Origin: Myxococcales bacterium | Lineage (GTDB): Bacteria > Myxococcota > Myxococcia > Myxococcales > Anaeromyxobacteraceae | Length of the DNA: 64,000 nt | Assembly: GCA_021806645.1 (NCBI GenBank) | Contig: JAJZQX010000004.1 | Span: 186,001 to 250,000, forward strand | Reading direction: 5' to 3' | Shown: piece after piece, positions 9,329-17,989 of the stretch | Layout of the letters: every line of letters begins with the position of its first letter | Numbering within the stretch: position 1 is the first letter of the stretch | Notes under the pieces: generated by a model | Databases searched by the model: none | The model's input: only the letters and a program-made list of their open reading frames with translations | What the model was told of the DNA's origin: nothing | Made by a program: the position numbers and the translations under genes

Positions 9329-10603
9329 ATGTTGTCGCGAATCCTCCTCGACTCCCTGACCCGGCGCCTCTCTCGAAAGGCGCTCTCGGTCGTCGCCGTC
9401 TGGATCGGCCTCACGCTCGTCCTCGCGCTTCTCTCGCTGAGCGTGGACGTGGGCGACAAGATGAACCTCGAGCTCCGCTCCTTCGGCGCCAATATCACGG
9501 TGGAGCCGCTCGCGTCCGCGATCCCCGTCGACGTGGGCGGCCACCGGCTCGCGGCCGAGGCGGTGCCGTCCTACCTCGACGAGGCCGAGCTCCTGAAGCT
9601 GAAGGCGATCACGTTCTTCTGGCGGAACAACATCCTTGGCGTCGCGCCCCGGATCCGCGCGGCCGGGCAGGCCAAGGGCCAGGACGTCGATCTCGTCGGC
9701 GTCTGGTTCGACCAGCCGGTCGCGACCGGGAGCGAGCCGCTCGTCACGGGCGCCCGCCAGGTCTACACGCACTGGGCGGTCCAGGGGGCGTGGCCGACCC
9801 GGGCCGAGGAGTGCCTGGTGGGAAGCGCAGCGGCGCGCAGGCTCGCGCTCGCGCCGGGCGACACCCTGGCGCTCGCGGTCGGACGCGAACAACTCACGCT
9901 CAAGGTGACCGGGATCCTGACCTCCGGCGACAAGGACGACGGCTCCATCATCGCGCCACTCTCGGCGGTTCAGGGCCTCGTCCACGCGCCGGGAAAGGTG
10001 TCGAGCGCGGACGTGAGCGCGCTCACGACGCCCGACAACAAGCTCGCGGAGAAGTACCGCCAGGACCCGAAGGCGCTGACGCCCGACGAGTACGATCGCT
10101 GGTACTGCACGCCCTACCCGGGTGCGGTGGCGAAGCAGGTGCAGGAGCTGATCCCAGGCTCGGCGGCTCGGGTGGTCCGCAGGGTCTCCGAGACGCAAGG
10201 GATGGTCTTCTCTCGCACCAAGGGGCTGATCGTGCTCCTCGCGGCGCTGACGTTCGTCGTGTGCAGCCTCAGCGTGACAGGGATCCTCACGGCCGCGGTC
10301 CTCGAGCGCCGCCCGGAGATGGCCCTGCTGCAGGCCATCGGCGCGCGCCGGGCGGACGTCCTGGTGCTGTTCCTGGCCGAGATGGCCATCCTCGGCATCG
10401 CCGGCGGCGTCCTCGCCGCCCTCACCGGACCGCTGCTCGGGCGCTGGCTCGTGTCGCTCGTGTTCGGGAGCACGGCGGAGCTGCACCTCGCGGTGGTCCT
10501 GGTCGCGCCCTTCCTGGGACTGGGGCTGGCCTGGGCCGGTGGGCTCTGGCCAGTGTGGCAGGCGGTGAACCAGGACGCCGCGCAGGTGCTGCATGGCAAC
10601 TGA
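9329..10603 (+). CDS. FtsX-type ABC permease of the FTR1 iron system (1)
   Basis: A 424-aa inner-membrane permease with one N-terminal helix (about residues 18-40), a large periplasmic domain, and three C-terminal helices, the MacB/FtsX arrangement. The C-terminal part shows the typical ALLQAIGARRADVLVLFLAE segment of the family. Two such permeases plus an ATPase accompany FTR1/DUF2318 genes in Fet-type operons (Cj1661-Cj1663 in Campylobacter jejuni), so a role in ferric/ferrous handling with the upstream permease is likely, although the substrate of this ABC unit is not settled in any organism I know. It begins 9 nt after the permease stop. Confidence 0.88.
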   Translation: MLSRILLDSLTRRLSRKALSVVAVWIGLTLVLALLSLSVDVGDKMNLELRSFGANITVEPLASAIPVDVGGHRLAAEAVPSYLDEAELLKLKAITFFWRNNILGVAPRIRAAGQAKGQDVDLVGVWFDQPVATGSEPLVTGARQVYTHWAVQGAWPTRAEECLVGSAAARRLALAPGDTLALAVGREQLTLKVTGILTSGDKDDGSIIAPLSAVQGLVHAPGKVSSADVSALTTPDNKLAEKYRQDPKALTPDEYDRWYCTPYPGAVAKQVQELIPGSAARVVRRVSETQGMVFSRTKGLIVLLAALTFVVCSLSVTGILTAAVLERRPEMALLQAIGARRADVLVLFLAEMAILGIAGGVLAALTGPLLGRWLVSLVFGSTAELHLAVVLVAPFLGLGLAWAGGLWPVWQAVNQDAAQVLHGN

Positions 10604-10648
10604 GCTCTCGACGGAGCGCCCCTCGAGTTCGCACGAGATGGAGGGCCG

Positions 10649-11764
10649 ATGCTCGCCCACATGATCCGCCATTCGCTGGTGAAGAGCGCCAGGGTGACGG
10701 CGTGGTCGCTCGCGACGCTGACGGCCTCGGCCGCGCTCGCGACGATCTTCTTCGCCGTGTCGATCGACGTCGGCGAGACGATGACCCGGAGCCTGAGAAG
10801 CCTCGGCGCGAATGCGGTCGCCCACGCCGGACAGCGGCACGACGGCCCCGGAGCCCCGGCCACCACCACCACCGCTGACTGGGAACGGGTCCGCGAGCTC
10901 GCGAAGGCCAGGCGAGCCGATCTCGTCGAGCTCCAGCTCCGGGTCGCGATGTTGCAGGGCGCCCCGACGGCCATCGTGACCGCGGATTCGGCCGGGCTCG
11001 CCCGCATGACGCCATACTGGGCGATGAACGGTGTGCGCGCCGTCGCGGAGGACGAGTGCGCCATGGGGCGCAAGCTCGCGCAGGCGACGGGGGCTTCGAT
11101 CGGAAAGAGCGTCGAGGTCCACTTCGAGGGCGCGGCTCGGAGCGAGCGCTATCGGGTCACTGGCATCTTCGATTCGGGCGACGAGGACGAAGGTCGCATC
11201 TTCGTCACCCGAGCGGTGCGCCCCGGGGACGCCCGCTTCAGCTACGCGCTGGTCTCGGTGCCGGGTGGCGAGCCGGACATCGACGCCCTCAATGCCTCGC
11301 TCGCTGCCGGCGCGGCCGGGGTCGAGCTCACGCCGCTCCGCCAGGTCCTTCACGGAGAGCAGGCGGTCGTCGGGAAGATCAACCTCCTGACCGGCATCAC
11401 GCTCCTCGCCGTCCTCCTGCTGAGCTCGGTCGGCGTCACCGCCGCCGTGCTGTCCCGCGTGATCGAGCGGCGGAAGGAGCTTGCGCTGCTCCAGGCCATT
11501 GGGGCCAGGCGCCGTTCGGTCGTGGCGTTCCTGCTGTCCGAAGGCGCGTCCGTCGGGATCGCGGCGGCGCTGGTCGGCTACGCCGTCGGGACCGGGTTGT
11601 CGCAAGTCATCGTGCGCCAGGTGTTCGGCGTCTCCGTGACGCCCCACGTTGCGCCGTTCCTCGCGGCAACGGTGGTGAGCGTGGTGATCGCGACCCTCGC
11701 CGCCGGCATCGGCGCCAGGCGGGCACTTCGCATGGGAACCGCAGTCCTCCTCAAGGGAGAGTGA
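10649..11764 (+). CDS. FtsX-type ABC permease of the FTR1 iron system (2)
   Basis: A 371-aa paralogue-type partner of the preceding permease with the same architecture: N-terminal helix near residues 17-37, periplasmic domain, and three C-terminal helices with the ELALLQAIGARRRSVVAFLL segment. An EMEGRC-like region before it contains GGAGGG at a suitable distance from the ATG. It overlaps the ATPase gene by one base (TGATG), which implies coupled translation. Together the two permeases would form a heterodimer. Confidence 0.88.
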   Translation: MLAHMIRHSLVKSARVTAWSLATLTASAALATIFFAVSIDVGETMTRSLRSLGANAVAHAGQRHDGPGAPATTTTADWERVRELAKARRADLVELQLRVAMLQGAPTAIVTADSAGLARMTPYWAMNGVRAVAEDECAMGRKLAQATGASIGKSVEVHFEGAARSERYRVTGIFDSGDEDEGRIFVTRAVRPGDARFSYALVSVPGGEPDIDALNASLAAGAAGVELTPLRQVLHGEQAVVGKINLLTGITLLAVLLLSSVGVTAAVLSRVIERRKELALLQAIGARRRSVVAFLLSEGASVGIAAALVGYAVGTGLSQVIVRQVFGVSVTPHVAPFLAATVVSVVIATLAAGIGARRALRMGTAVLLKGE

Positions 11765-12498
11765 TGGTGACGACTCAAGCGATCTCGGTGCAGGCCGTCA
11801 GCAAGATCTACCCCGGGGGGGTCCACGCGCTCGCCGACGTGAGCCTCGAGGTCCGGCAAGGAGAGTGGATCGCCATCATGGGCCCGTCAGGCTCAGGAAA
11901 GACGACGCTCCTCAGCATCCTGAACGGGCTCGACAAGCCGACCAGCGGGCAGATCCACGTGCTCGGTACCGACACGCACGGGTTCGGCCCCGACGACTGG
12001 GCCGTCTTCCGCCGGGAGAACATCGGGCTCGTGTTCCAGCAGTTCCACCTCATCCCGTACCTGACGGCGGTCGAGAACGTGATGCTCGCCCAGTACTACC
12101 ACTCCATGCCGGTGCGCGAGCAGGCGCTGGCCGCGCTGGAGAGGGTGCAGCTCGCCGGTCGCGCGCACCACCTCCCGTCCCAGCTCTCCGGCGGAGAGCA
12201 ACAGCGGGTCTGCATCGCTCGGGCGCTGATCAACGACCCCAAGGTCGTGCTCGCGGACGAGCCGACCGGGAACCTGGACGAGGAGAACGAGGCGCGCGTG
12301 CTCGACGTATTCCGGTCGCTTCACGCGGAGGGCAAGACCCTGGTGGTCGTCACCCACGATCCGGAGATCGGCTGCGCCGGAGAGCGGATCGTGGCGCTCA
12401 GCCACGGCAAGGTCTCGAAGGACACGAGGACCGCAGAGGGAGAACGCCTCCTCTCGGCGAGAGCGGTCACCGGCGAGGTGCGGGAGCACCTGCGGTAG
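11764..12498 (+). CDS. ABC transporter ATPase of the FTR1 iron system
   Basis: A 244-aa cytoplasmic nucleotide-binding subunit of the MacB/LolD class. Walker A is GPSGSGKTT (about residues 39-47), the signature is LSGGEQQR, Walker B is [12 protein letters not shown] and the H-loop is VTHD. I place the start at the ATG overlapping the previous stop; a longer in-frame extension upstream runs through the permease gene and is not real. Last gene of the Fur-box operon. A palindrome at 12578-12601 follows. Confidence 0.93.
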   Translation: MVTTQAISVQAVSKIYPGGVHALADVSLEVRQGEWIAIMGPSGSGKTTLLSILNGLDKPTSGQIHVLGTDTHGFGPDDWAVFRRENIGLVFQQFHLIPYLTAVENVMLAQYYHSMPVREQALAALERVQLAGRAHHLPSQLSGGEQQRVCIARALINDPKVVLADEPTGNLDEENEARVLDVFRSLHAEGKTLVVVTHDPEIGCAGERIVALSHGKVSKDTRTAEGERLLSARAVTGEVREHLR

Positions 12499-12577
12499 CG
12501 GCCCAGGCAGGCGGAGCGGGGTTCCGGCCAGCGGGCTCTCCTGCCCAGGATGGCGGCGAGGAGCAGTGAGGCCCGTG

Positions 12578-12601
12578 GAGCCTCGCGCTACCTCGAGGCT
12601 C
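12578..12601. terminator. Hairpin between converging genes
   Basis: GAGCCTCG and CGAGGCTC form a perfect 8-bp stem around an 8-nt loop, overlapping the stop codon of the leftward methyltransferase gene and lying 80 nt after the rightward ABC operon. There is no T-run on either side, so it is a terminator by position and structure only. Confidence 0.45.
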
Positions 12602-13241
12602 GGAGCACGTAGTCTCCTTCCGTCACCCGTCCGTGCAGCCCGATGACGCGGACGCCCGCGAAGCCAGCGCTGGAGGCAGCCTCGACGATCGCGCCGTTCT
12701 CGTGGAACCGGAAGCCGTGCCGGGTGATCGCCCCGAAGCTCCGCAACTTCTCGGCGCCGGAGAAGCCGATGGTGAGCAGGCCGCCCGGCCGAAGGACGCG
12801 GTGCAGCTCGCGGAAGGCACGCCCCAGGTCCGGCCAGAAGTAGACCGTGTTCGTCGAGGCCACCACGTCGAAGCTCGTGTCGGGGAGTGGGAGCGACTCG
12901 ACCGCTCCGATCTCCAGCCGAAGCCGTGATCCGGGCAGCCACTCCGGCCTGCGACGAAGTCGAGTCACCGCGTCCTCGGAAGGATCGACTCCCGCGAGCT
13001 CGCGTGCGCCGCGGCCGTGAGCGAGCTCGAGCAGAAGGCCACCGCCGAAGCCGACGTCGAGAAGCTGCGAGTCATGCCCCAGGGCCACGCCCTCCAGCGT
13101 CGCCTCGATGAGGTCGCGGTTCCCGCGGTTCAGGACCCGCGTCATCACGGTGCGGCCGAACCACCCGCGCGGCTGCGCAAGCTGGCGCGCTATCACGGCG
13201 GAGACGGGAGCGAGCAGGCGGAGCAGGAATGCGTTGCGCAT
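12588..13241 (-). CDS. Class I SAM-dependent methyltransferase
   Basis: A 217-aa methyltransferase with motif I LLDVGFGGGLLLELA (about residues 60-74), an acidic loop GVDPSEDA, and the RELHRVLRPGGLLTIGF motif of the UbiE/COQ5 group. No substrate can be read from the sequence. It begins 24 nt downstream of the P-type ATPase gene on the same strand, so it is the third gene of the ArsR-ATPase operon and may be co-induced by metal. It lacks the conserved cysteines expected of an arsenite methyltransferase (ArsM). Confidence 0.85.
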   Translation of the reverse strand: MRNAFLLRLLAPVSAVIARQLAQPRGWFGRTVMTRVLNRGNRDLIEATLEGVALGHDSQLLDVGFGGGLLLELAHGRGARELAGVDPSEDAVTRLRRRPEWLPGSRLRLEIGAVESLPLPDTSFDVVASTNTVYFWPDLGRAFRELHRVLRPGGLLTIGFSGAEKLRSFGAITRHGFRFHENGAIVEAASSAGFAGVRVIGLHGRVTEGDYVLRASR

Positions 13242-13265
13242 GGCGTGGAAACCCGGGCGTGTGCG

Positions 13266-15356
13266 TCAGGCGCGCAGCATCCTCAGCCCGCTCCCGATGA
13301 CCACGAACTCGCTCAGCTCGTGCGCGACCACGGCCACCGGCAGCGAGAGCGAGCCGGTCACGGCGAGAACGACCAGGGTCCCGATGACCAGCACCGACAG
13401 CCCCAGGTTCTGCCTCACGACGCTGGCGTGGCGGCGCGCCAGGCGGACGGCGTACTCCAGCCGGGACAGGTCGTCCGCCATGAGCGCCACGTCCGCGGTC
13501 TCCAGCGCGACGTCCGTGCCGGCGGCCCCCATGGCGATGCCGACGGTGGCCTGTGCCAGGGCCGGCGCGTCGTTGATGCCGTCGCCGACCATGGCGACGT
13601 GCCGGTGCTCCTTCACGAGCGCCCGCACCGCGTCGAGCTTGGCCTGGGGGTCGAGCTCCGCGAACACCTCGTCGATCCCGGCGGCGCCGGCGATGGCCTT
13701 GGCGGCGTGGAGATGGTCGCCGCTCAGCATCACGATCCGCTCGATGCCTGCGCTGCGGAGGGCGCGGACGGCGTCCGCCGCGCCCGGCCGGAGCTGGTCG
13801 CGGACCCCGATGACGAGCCAGGGCCGACCGGCCTCGCCGACGGTGACGACCGTCTTGCCCTCCAGCTCGAGTCGCTCGGCGAGGTCCCGCACGGCCTGGG
13901 AGACGGCGCCGATGCGATCGAACAGCGCCATGTGACCCGCGTAGACCAGGCGGTCCCGCCATCTCGCCGACGCGCCGGAGCCAGGGATCGCCTGCGCCTC
14001 CGCCACGTCGATCCGCGGGAGCCCGCGTCCGTCGGCGTGCGCGACGACGGCCAACGCGAGCGGGTGGGTGGAACGCCGCTCGACGGCCGCTGCGATCGCG
14101 AGGCATTCGTCGGTGGACAGCCCGGTACCTTCGACTGGAAGGACGTCGGTGACCACCGGCTTTCCCATGGTGAGCGTTCCCGTCTTGTCGAAGGCGACGA
14201 CGCGGATGCGCGCCAGCTCCTCCACGTGGCGGCCGCCCTTCACCAGGACGCCCTTGCGGGCTCCGGTCCCGAGGGTGGCGACCATGGTGATCGGCACGGA
14301 GATGACGAGCGCGCACGGGGCCGCCGCGACGATGAAGACCGTGGCCCGCGCCAGCCACTCCCGCACGTCCCCGCCGGCGACGAGCGGGGCGAGCGCGAGG
14401 AGCACGCCGACCCCGAGCACGGCCGGGCTGTAGATGGCGCCGAACCGCTCGATGAACCGCTGGCTCCGGCCCTTCTGCTCTTGCGCCTCCTCGACGAGGT
14501 GGATGATCCGGGACAGGGTGTTGTCGGCGAAGGTCTTCGTCGCCCGGACCTCCAGCGCGCCGTTGCCGTTGATGGACGCCGCGAAGACCGTGCCGCCTGG
14601 CGCCTTCTCCACGGGGATGCTCTCCCCCGTGACGGGCGCCTGGTCGAGGCTGGAGGCGCCCGAGAGGACGACGCCGTCGGTCGGGACCGACTGGCCGGGC
14701 TTCACGACGAAGGTGTCGCCGACGGCCAGCTCCTCGACCGGGATCTCCTCCTCGCGGCCGTCGCGCAGGCGCAGCGCGGTCCTGGGCGCGAGCTTCATGA
14801 GCGCCCGGACGGCGGCGCGGGTCTTCTCCTCCGTGTAGCCCTCCGCGGCCTCGCTGATGGAGTAGAGGAAGGCGAGCATGGCGCCCTCGCCGGGAGCGCC
14901 CAGGAAGGCGGCGGCGACCGCCGCGACGCTCATGAGGAGCTCGATGCCGACGCGGCGCTCGTGGACCAGGTCCTCGAGGGCCTCCCGGCCGAAGTAGTAG
15001 CCGCCGACGAGCAGCGAGGCCACGTAGGCGGCGAGCACGGCCGGAGGCGCCACGCCGGCGCGCGCGAGTCCCCAGCCGACCGCCAGGATGGCCCCGGACG
15101 CCAACGACGCCAGGACCTTGGGGTTGCGCCAGACCGACGGGGGGCCCCGCTCCTCGCGCTCGGGTGGGAAGCCGAGCTCCGCGAGCCGCGCCTCCAGGCG
15201 CTCGCGGGCGGCGCCCTCCAGCAGCGCGGAGACCTTGCCGGCCTTGGGGTAGACCTTCAGGTCCGAGAGTCCCTCGAAGGTCGAGAGGCCGCGCCGGATG
15301 GCCGCGGCCTCGTTCTCGCAGTCGACGTTCCGGACCCGAATCTCGACTCGTGCCAT
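13266..15356 (-). CDS. Zn/Cd/Pb-type P1B ATPase
   Basis: A 696-aa heavy-metal exporting P-type ATPase. The N-terminal HMA-like domain has a VDCENE site in place of the usual GMxCxxC, a variant seen in some divalent-metal pumps. Core motifs are TGES, APC in the membrane (AAPCALVISVP, the SPC/APC-type of Zn/Cd rather than Cu pumps), the phosphorylation site DKTGTLT and the hinge GDGINDAP. The C-terminal helix ends HELSEFVVIGSGLRMLR. It follows the arsR-type regulator by 26 nt. Predicted role is export of Zn, Cd or Pb from the cytoplasm; the metal is inferred from motif class. Confidence 0.93.
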   Translation of the reverse strand: MARVEIRVRNVDCENEAAAIRRGLSTFEGLSDLKVYPKAGKVSALLEGAARERLEARLAELGFPPEREERGPPSVWRNPKVLASLASGAILAVGWGLARAGVAPPAVLAAYVASLLVGGYYFGREALEDLVHERRVGIELLMSVAAVAAAFLGAPGEGAMLAFLYSISEAAEGYTEEKTRAAVRALMKLAPRTALRLRDGREEEIPVEELAVGDTFVVKPGQSVPTDGVVLSGASSLDQAPVTGESIPVEKAPGGTVFAASINGNGALEVRATKTFADNTLSRIIHLVEEAQEQKGRSQRFIERFGAIYSPAVLGVGVLLALAPLVAGGDVREWLARATVFIVAAAPCALVISVPITMVATLGTGARKGVLVKGGRHVEELARIRVVAFDKTGTLTMGKPVVTDVLPVEGTGLSTDECLAIAAAVERRSTHPLALAVVAHADGRGLPRIDVAEAQAIPGSGASARWRDRLVYAGHMALFDRIGAVSQAVRDLAERLELEGKTVVTVGEAGRPWLVIGVRDQLRPGAADAVRALRSAGIERIVMLSGDHLHAAKAIAGAAGIDEVFAELDPQAKLDAVRALVKEHRHVAMVGDGINDAPALAQATVGIAMGAAGTDVALETADVALMADDLSRLEYAVRLARRHASVVRQNLGLSVLVIGTLVVLAVTGSLSLPVAVVAHELSEFVVIGSGLRMLRA

Positions 15357-15382
15357 GACGTGCGCTCCTGGATGACGGGACT

Positions 15383-15787
15383 TCAGCGGAAGACGACGGG
15401 CTCGACGGGATCCCTGCGGCGGGCGGCGTCTCGGAGGAGCCGCCGCACCACCTGGCTGGCCAGCCGGTAGTAGGCGAGCTTGCCCTCCGACCGGTAGCTG
15501 ACGACCTGCAGCCGCCGCAGGGCCGCGAGCTGGTGGGACACCGCCGGGATGGAGCGGCCGGCCACCCGCGCGAGGTCGCAGACGCACAGCTCCTCGCGCG
15601 CCAGGGCGTAGAGGATGCGCAGCCTGGTCTCGTCGGACAGCAGGCCGAACAGGTCGGCGGTGGCGCGCAGCGCCTCCGGGCCGGGCACGCTCGCCCTGGC
15701 CGAGGCGACGCGGGCCTCGTCGACGTAGAGCACCTTGCAGGCCGGGGTGGCGGGAAGCCGGGGCCGGCGGCGTGCGGTCGCTTGCAT
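15383..15787 (-). CDS. ArsR/SmtB-family metal repressor (CadC-like)
   Basis: A 134-aa winged-helix repressor starting at the ATG at 15787. The recognition and metal helix contain ELCVCDL (Cys68, Cys70), and Cys17 near the N-terminus could complete a thiol site like that of CadC (Cys7, Cys58, Cys60 in that protein). The DNA-reading segment is SIPAVSHQLAALRRLQVV. It precedes the P-type ATPase it presumably controls. A palindrome at 15781-15798 covers its start codon, suggesting autorepression. Confidence 0.9.
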   Translation of the reverse strand: MQATARRRPRLPATPACKVLYVDEARVASARASVPGPEALRATADLFGLLSDETRLRILYALAREELCVCDLARVAGRSIPAVSHQLAALRRLQVVSYRSEGKLAYYRLASQVVRRLLRDAARRRDPVEPVVFR

Positions 15788-15798
15788 GACTGTGCAAG
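15781..15798. promoter_or_regulatory. Inverted repeat at the arsR start, probable operator
   Basis: CTTGCATGACTGTGCAAG is a perfect 6-bp inverted repeat with a 6-nt centre. It overlaps the ATG of the leftward ArsR gene and lies within the 63-nt gap to the rightward response-regulator gene, next to an AT-rich TATAGTATG. Location and symmetry suit an ArsR-family operator that could affect both directions. Confidence 0.55.
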
Positions 15799-15850
15799 TA
15801 TAGTATGAAGGGACCGCGCGCAAGCCCGAGTCGCGCCATGGAGGGTTTGG

Positions 15851-16552
15851 GTGCTCCACCCCGTGCTCGTCGTCGAGGACGACCGGAAGATCGCCCGGGT
15901 GGTGGCCCTCTACCTCGAGGAGGCGGGCTACCGGGTGGTGCAGGCCGCCACCGGCCGGGCGGCGCTCGAGGAGGCCGCCCGGGAGCTGCCGCTCCTCGTG
16001 GTCCTCGACCTCATGCTCCCCGACATCGGCGGCGAGCAGGTCATCCAGGAGCTCCAGGCTCTCGGCGACGTCCCGGTCATCATCCTCACCTCCCGCTCCT
16101 CGGAGGAGGATCGGGTGGTGGGCTTCGCCCTCGGCGCCGACGACTACGTGGTGAAGCCCTTCAGCCCCCGGGAGCTGGTCAGCCGCGTGAAGGCGGTGCT
16201 CAAGCGATCGCGACGCGACGATCTCTCGGACGCGGGCCAGGTCAGCTTCGAGCGGGGGCTCCTGGTCCTCGACGGGCACCGCTACGAGGCCCGGTGCCGC
16301 GGCGAGCGGGTGAGCCTCACACCCGCCGAGTTCAAGGTGCTCTTCGCGCTGGCCTCCAGCCCGGACCGGGTGATGACCCGCGGCGAGCTCGTCGACAAGG
16401 CCCTCGGCTACCAGTTCGAGGGCTACGAGCGGAGCGTCGACGCCCACGTCAAGAACATCCGCCAGAAGCTGGGGGACGATCCCAGGAAGCCCACCTTCAT
16501 CCTCACCGTCTACGGCCTCGGCTACAAGTTCGTCGGGAAGCGCGATGCGTAG
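15851..16552 (+). CDS. OmpR-family response regulator
   Basis: A 233-aa response regulator with a GTG start preceded by GGAGGG. The receiver has acidic residues VVEDD at its start, phospho-acceptor Asp53 in VLDLMLP and the conserved Lys in VVKPFSP. The C-terminal winged helix (about residues 130-230) ends in TVYGLGYKFV, typical of PhoB/OmpR DNA-binding domains. It overlaps the kinase gene by 8 nt. Being divergent from a metal-ATPase operon and upstream of a ZraP-like protein, it may be a CzcR/CusR-like metal-sensing regulator; this is inference. Confidence 0.92.
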   Translation: MLHPVLVVEDDRKIARVVALYLEEAGYRVVQAATGRAALEEAARELPLLVVLDLMLPDIGGEQVIQELQALGDVPVIILTSRSSEEDRVVGFALGADDYVVKPFSPRELVSRVKAVLKRSRRDDLSDAGQVSFERGLLVLDGHRYEARCRGERVSLTPAEFKVLFALASSPDRVMTRGELVDKALGYQFEGYERSVDAHVKNIRQKLGDDPRKPTFILTVYGLGYKFVGKRDA

Positions 16553-17885
16553 CCGCCTCCGGACCAAGCTCCTGGCGCTCCTCCTGGCCGTGGTGGCGGT
16601 GGCCCTCTCCGCGGCGCTCGTGCTGCGCGGCCTCATGGTGCGCGACTTCCGGGCCTACCTGGAGGGCCAGGCCGAGGACCGGGTCTACTGGATCACGGCC
16701 GACGCCGAGCGGACCTACGCCAGGCACGGCCGCTGGAGCCGGGAGTGGGTGGACGAGGACGCGCTCTGGGCGCTCATGCTCGGGTTCCAGGTCCGGGTGC
16801 TCGATGCGGGTGGGCATGTGGTCTCCGACACCGAGGCGGCCCTCGGCGCCCTCACGCCGGCCATGGCCGGTCGCGGCCTGGTACCCCCGCCCGGGCCGGG
16901 GGCCCCGGAGGAGTGGGTGCCGTACCCGCTCTTCCTCGGTGGCGAGCAGATCGGGACGCTGGAGGTCCGCCGCCTGGGCCCGCCGGGCGACGCCCCGCTC
17001 GTCGAGCGCTCGAACCTGTACCTGCTGGCGTCGGTGCTCGTGCTCGGAGGCCTCGCGCTCGGGCTCAGCGCCTTTACCTCGCGGCGCCTCACGGCCCGGC
17101 TGTCCCGCCTCGCGGAGGCGGCGGCGGCCATCGGCCGCGGCGACCTCAAGGTCCGGGCACCGGGCGGGGGCGAGGACGAGGTGGGCGCGCTCGCCGAGAC
17201 GTTCAACCGGATGGCCCTCCAGCTCGACGGACTCGAGCAGCAGCGCAAGAAGCTCCTCACGGACCTGGCGCACGACCTGCGGACACCCCTCGGCGCCATC
17301 CGTGGGGAGCTCGAGGCCATGCAGGACGGGCTGCTCCCGACCACCCGGGAGGGGCTGCAGTCGTTGCACGAGGAGACGGGCCGGCTGCAGCGCATGCTGG
17401 AGGGCATCGAGGCGCTGGCCCAGGCGCAGGCGAGCGCCCTGACGCTCGCCAAGGAGCGGGTCGCCCTGCGGCCGCTGCTGAGCCACCTCCTGGAGCGGGC
17501 GGAGCGGGGCGTGGCCGCGAAGCAGGTGACGACGCGCCTCGACTGCGCCGCGGGCCTATCCGTGCTGGCCGACCCCGATCGGCTCGGCCAGGTGGTCATG
17601 AACCTCCTGGTCAACGCCACCCGGGCGGTCGGCGTCGGTGGTTCGGTGACGGTCCGCGCCTCTCGGCGGGAAGGCCAGGTCGCGATCGCGGTCGAGGACG
17701 ACGGGCCCGGCATCGCCGAGACCGACCTGCCCCTCATCTTCGAGCGCTTCTACCGCCGCTCGGAAGCGGGGCTCGGCATCGGGCTCGCCATCGCCAGGGA
17801 GCTCGTGGAGGCGCACGGAGGCCGGATCTCCGCGGAGATCCCGCCGGGCGAGGGCGCCAAGTTCACGATCTGGCTGCCGGAATGA
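16545..17885 (+). CDS. Membrane sensor histidine kinase
   Basis: A 446-aa partner of the preceding regulator. A first membrane helix lies at residues 8-29, a periplasmic sensor of about 125 residues follows, the second helix is near 158-176, then a HAMP linker, the H-box LAHDLRTPLG (His243), N-box NLLVNATRA, and ATP-binding motifs DDGPGIAE and GLGIGLAIA. The periplasmic domain lacks a clear Cys or His cluster, so the stimulus cannot be named. Gene order and overlap indicate one transcript with the regulator. Confidence 0.92.
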   Translation: MRSRLRTKLLALLLAVVAVALSAALVLRGLMVRDFRAYLEGQAEDRVYWITADAERTYARHGRWSREWVDEDALWALMLGFQVRVLDAGGHVVSDTEAALGALTPAMAGRGLVPPPGPGAPEEWVPYPLFLGGEQIGTLEVRRLGPPGDAPLVERSNLYLLASVLVLGGLALGLSAFTSRRLTARLSRLAEAAAAIGRGDLKVRAPGGGEDEVGALAETFNRMALQLDGLEQQRKKLLTDLAHDLRTPLGAIRGELEAMQDGLLPTTREGLQSLHEETGRLQRMLEGIEALAQAQASALTLAKERVALRPLLSHLLERAERGVAAKQVTTRLDCAAGLSVLADPDRLGQVVMNLLVNATRAVGVGGSVTVRASRREGQVAIAVEDDGPGIAETDLPLIFERFYRRSEAGLGIGLAIARELVEAHGGRISAEIPPGEGAKFTIWLPE

Positions 17886-17889
17886 GCCC

Positions 17890-17929
17890 TCACAATTGCT
17901 CACGATCCCCTCCCGGCTCCTTCACGACC
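17890..17929 (+). promoter_or_regulatory. Tandem TCAC repeats before the ZraP-like gene
   Basis: Three direct repeats begin at 17890 (TCACAATTG), 17900 (TCACGATCC) and 17922 (TCACGACCG). The spacing of 10 and 22 nt equals about one and two helical turns. OmpR-type regulators commonly bind such direct repeats on one DNA face, so this is a candidate site for the adjacent response regulator at the promoter of 17990-18355. Confidence 0.35.
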
Positions 17930-17989
17930 GGGCGCTAGGTTGGCCGCGTGGATGACTGCTGCCTACCCGAACGCGAAGGAGGGACGAAC

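Noticed and set aside
12588-13241. Arsenite methyltransferase (ArsM) identity for the methyltransferase beside an ArsR-type operon
   Set aside because: The conserved arsenic-binding cysteines are not present; only a general UbiE-like methyltransferase can be supported.
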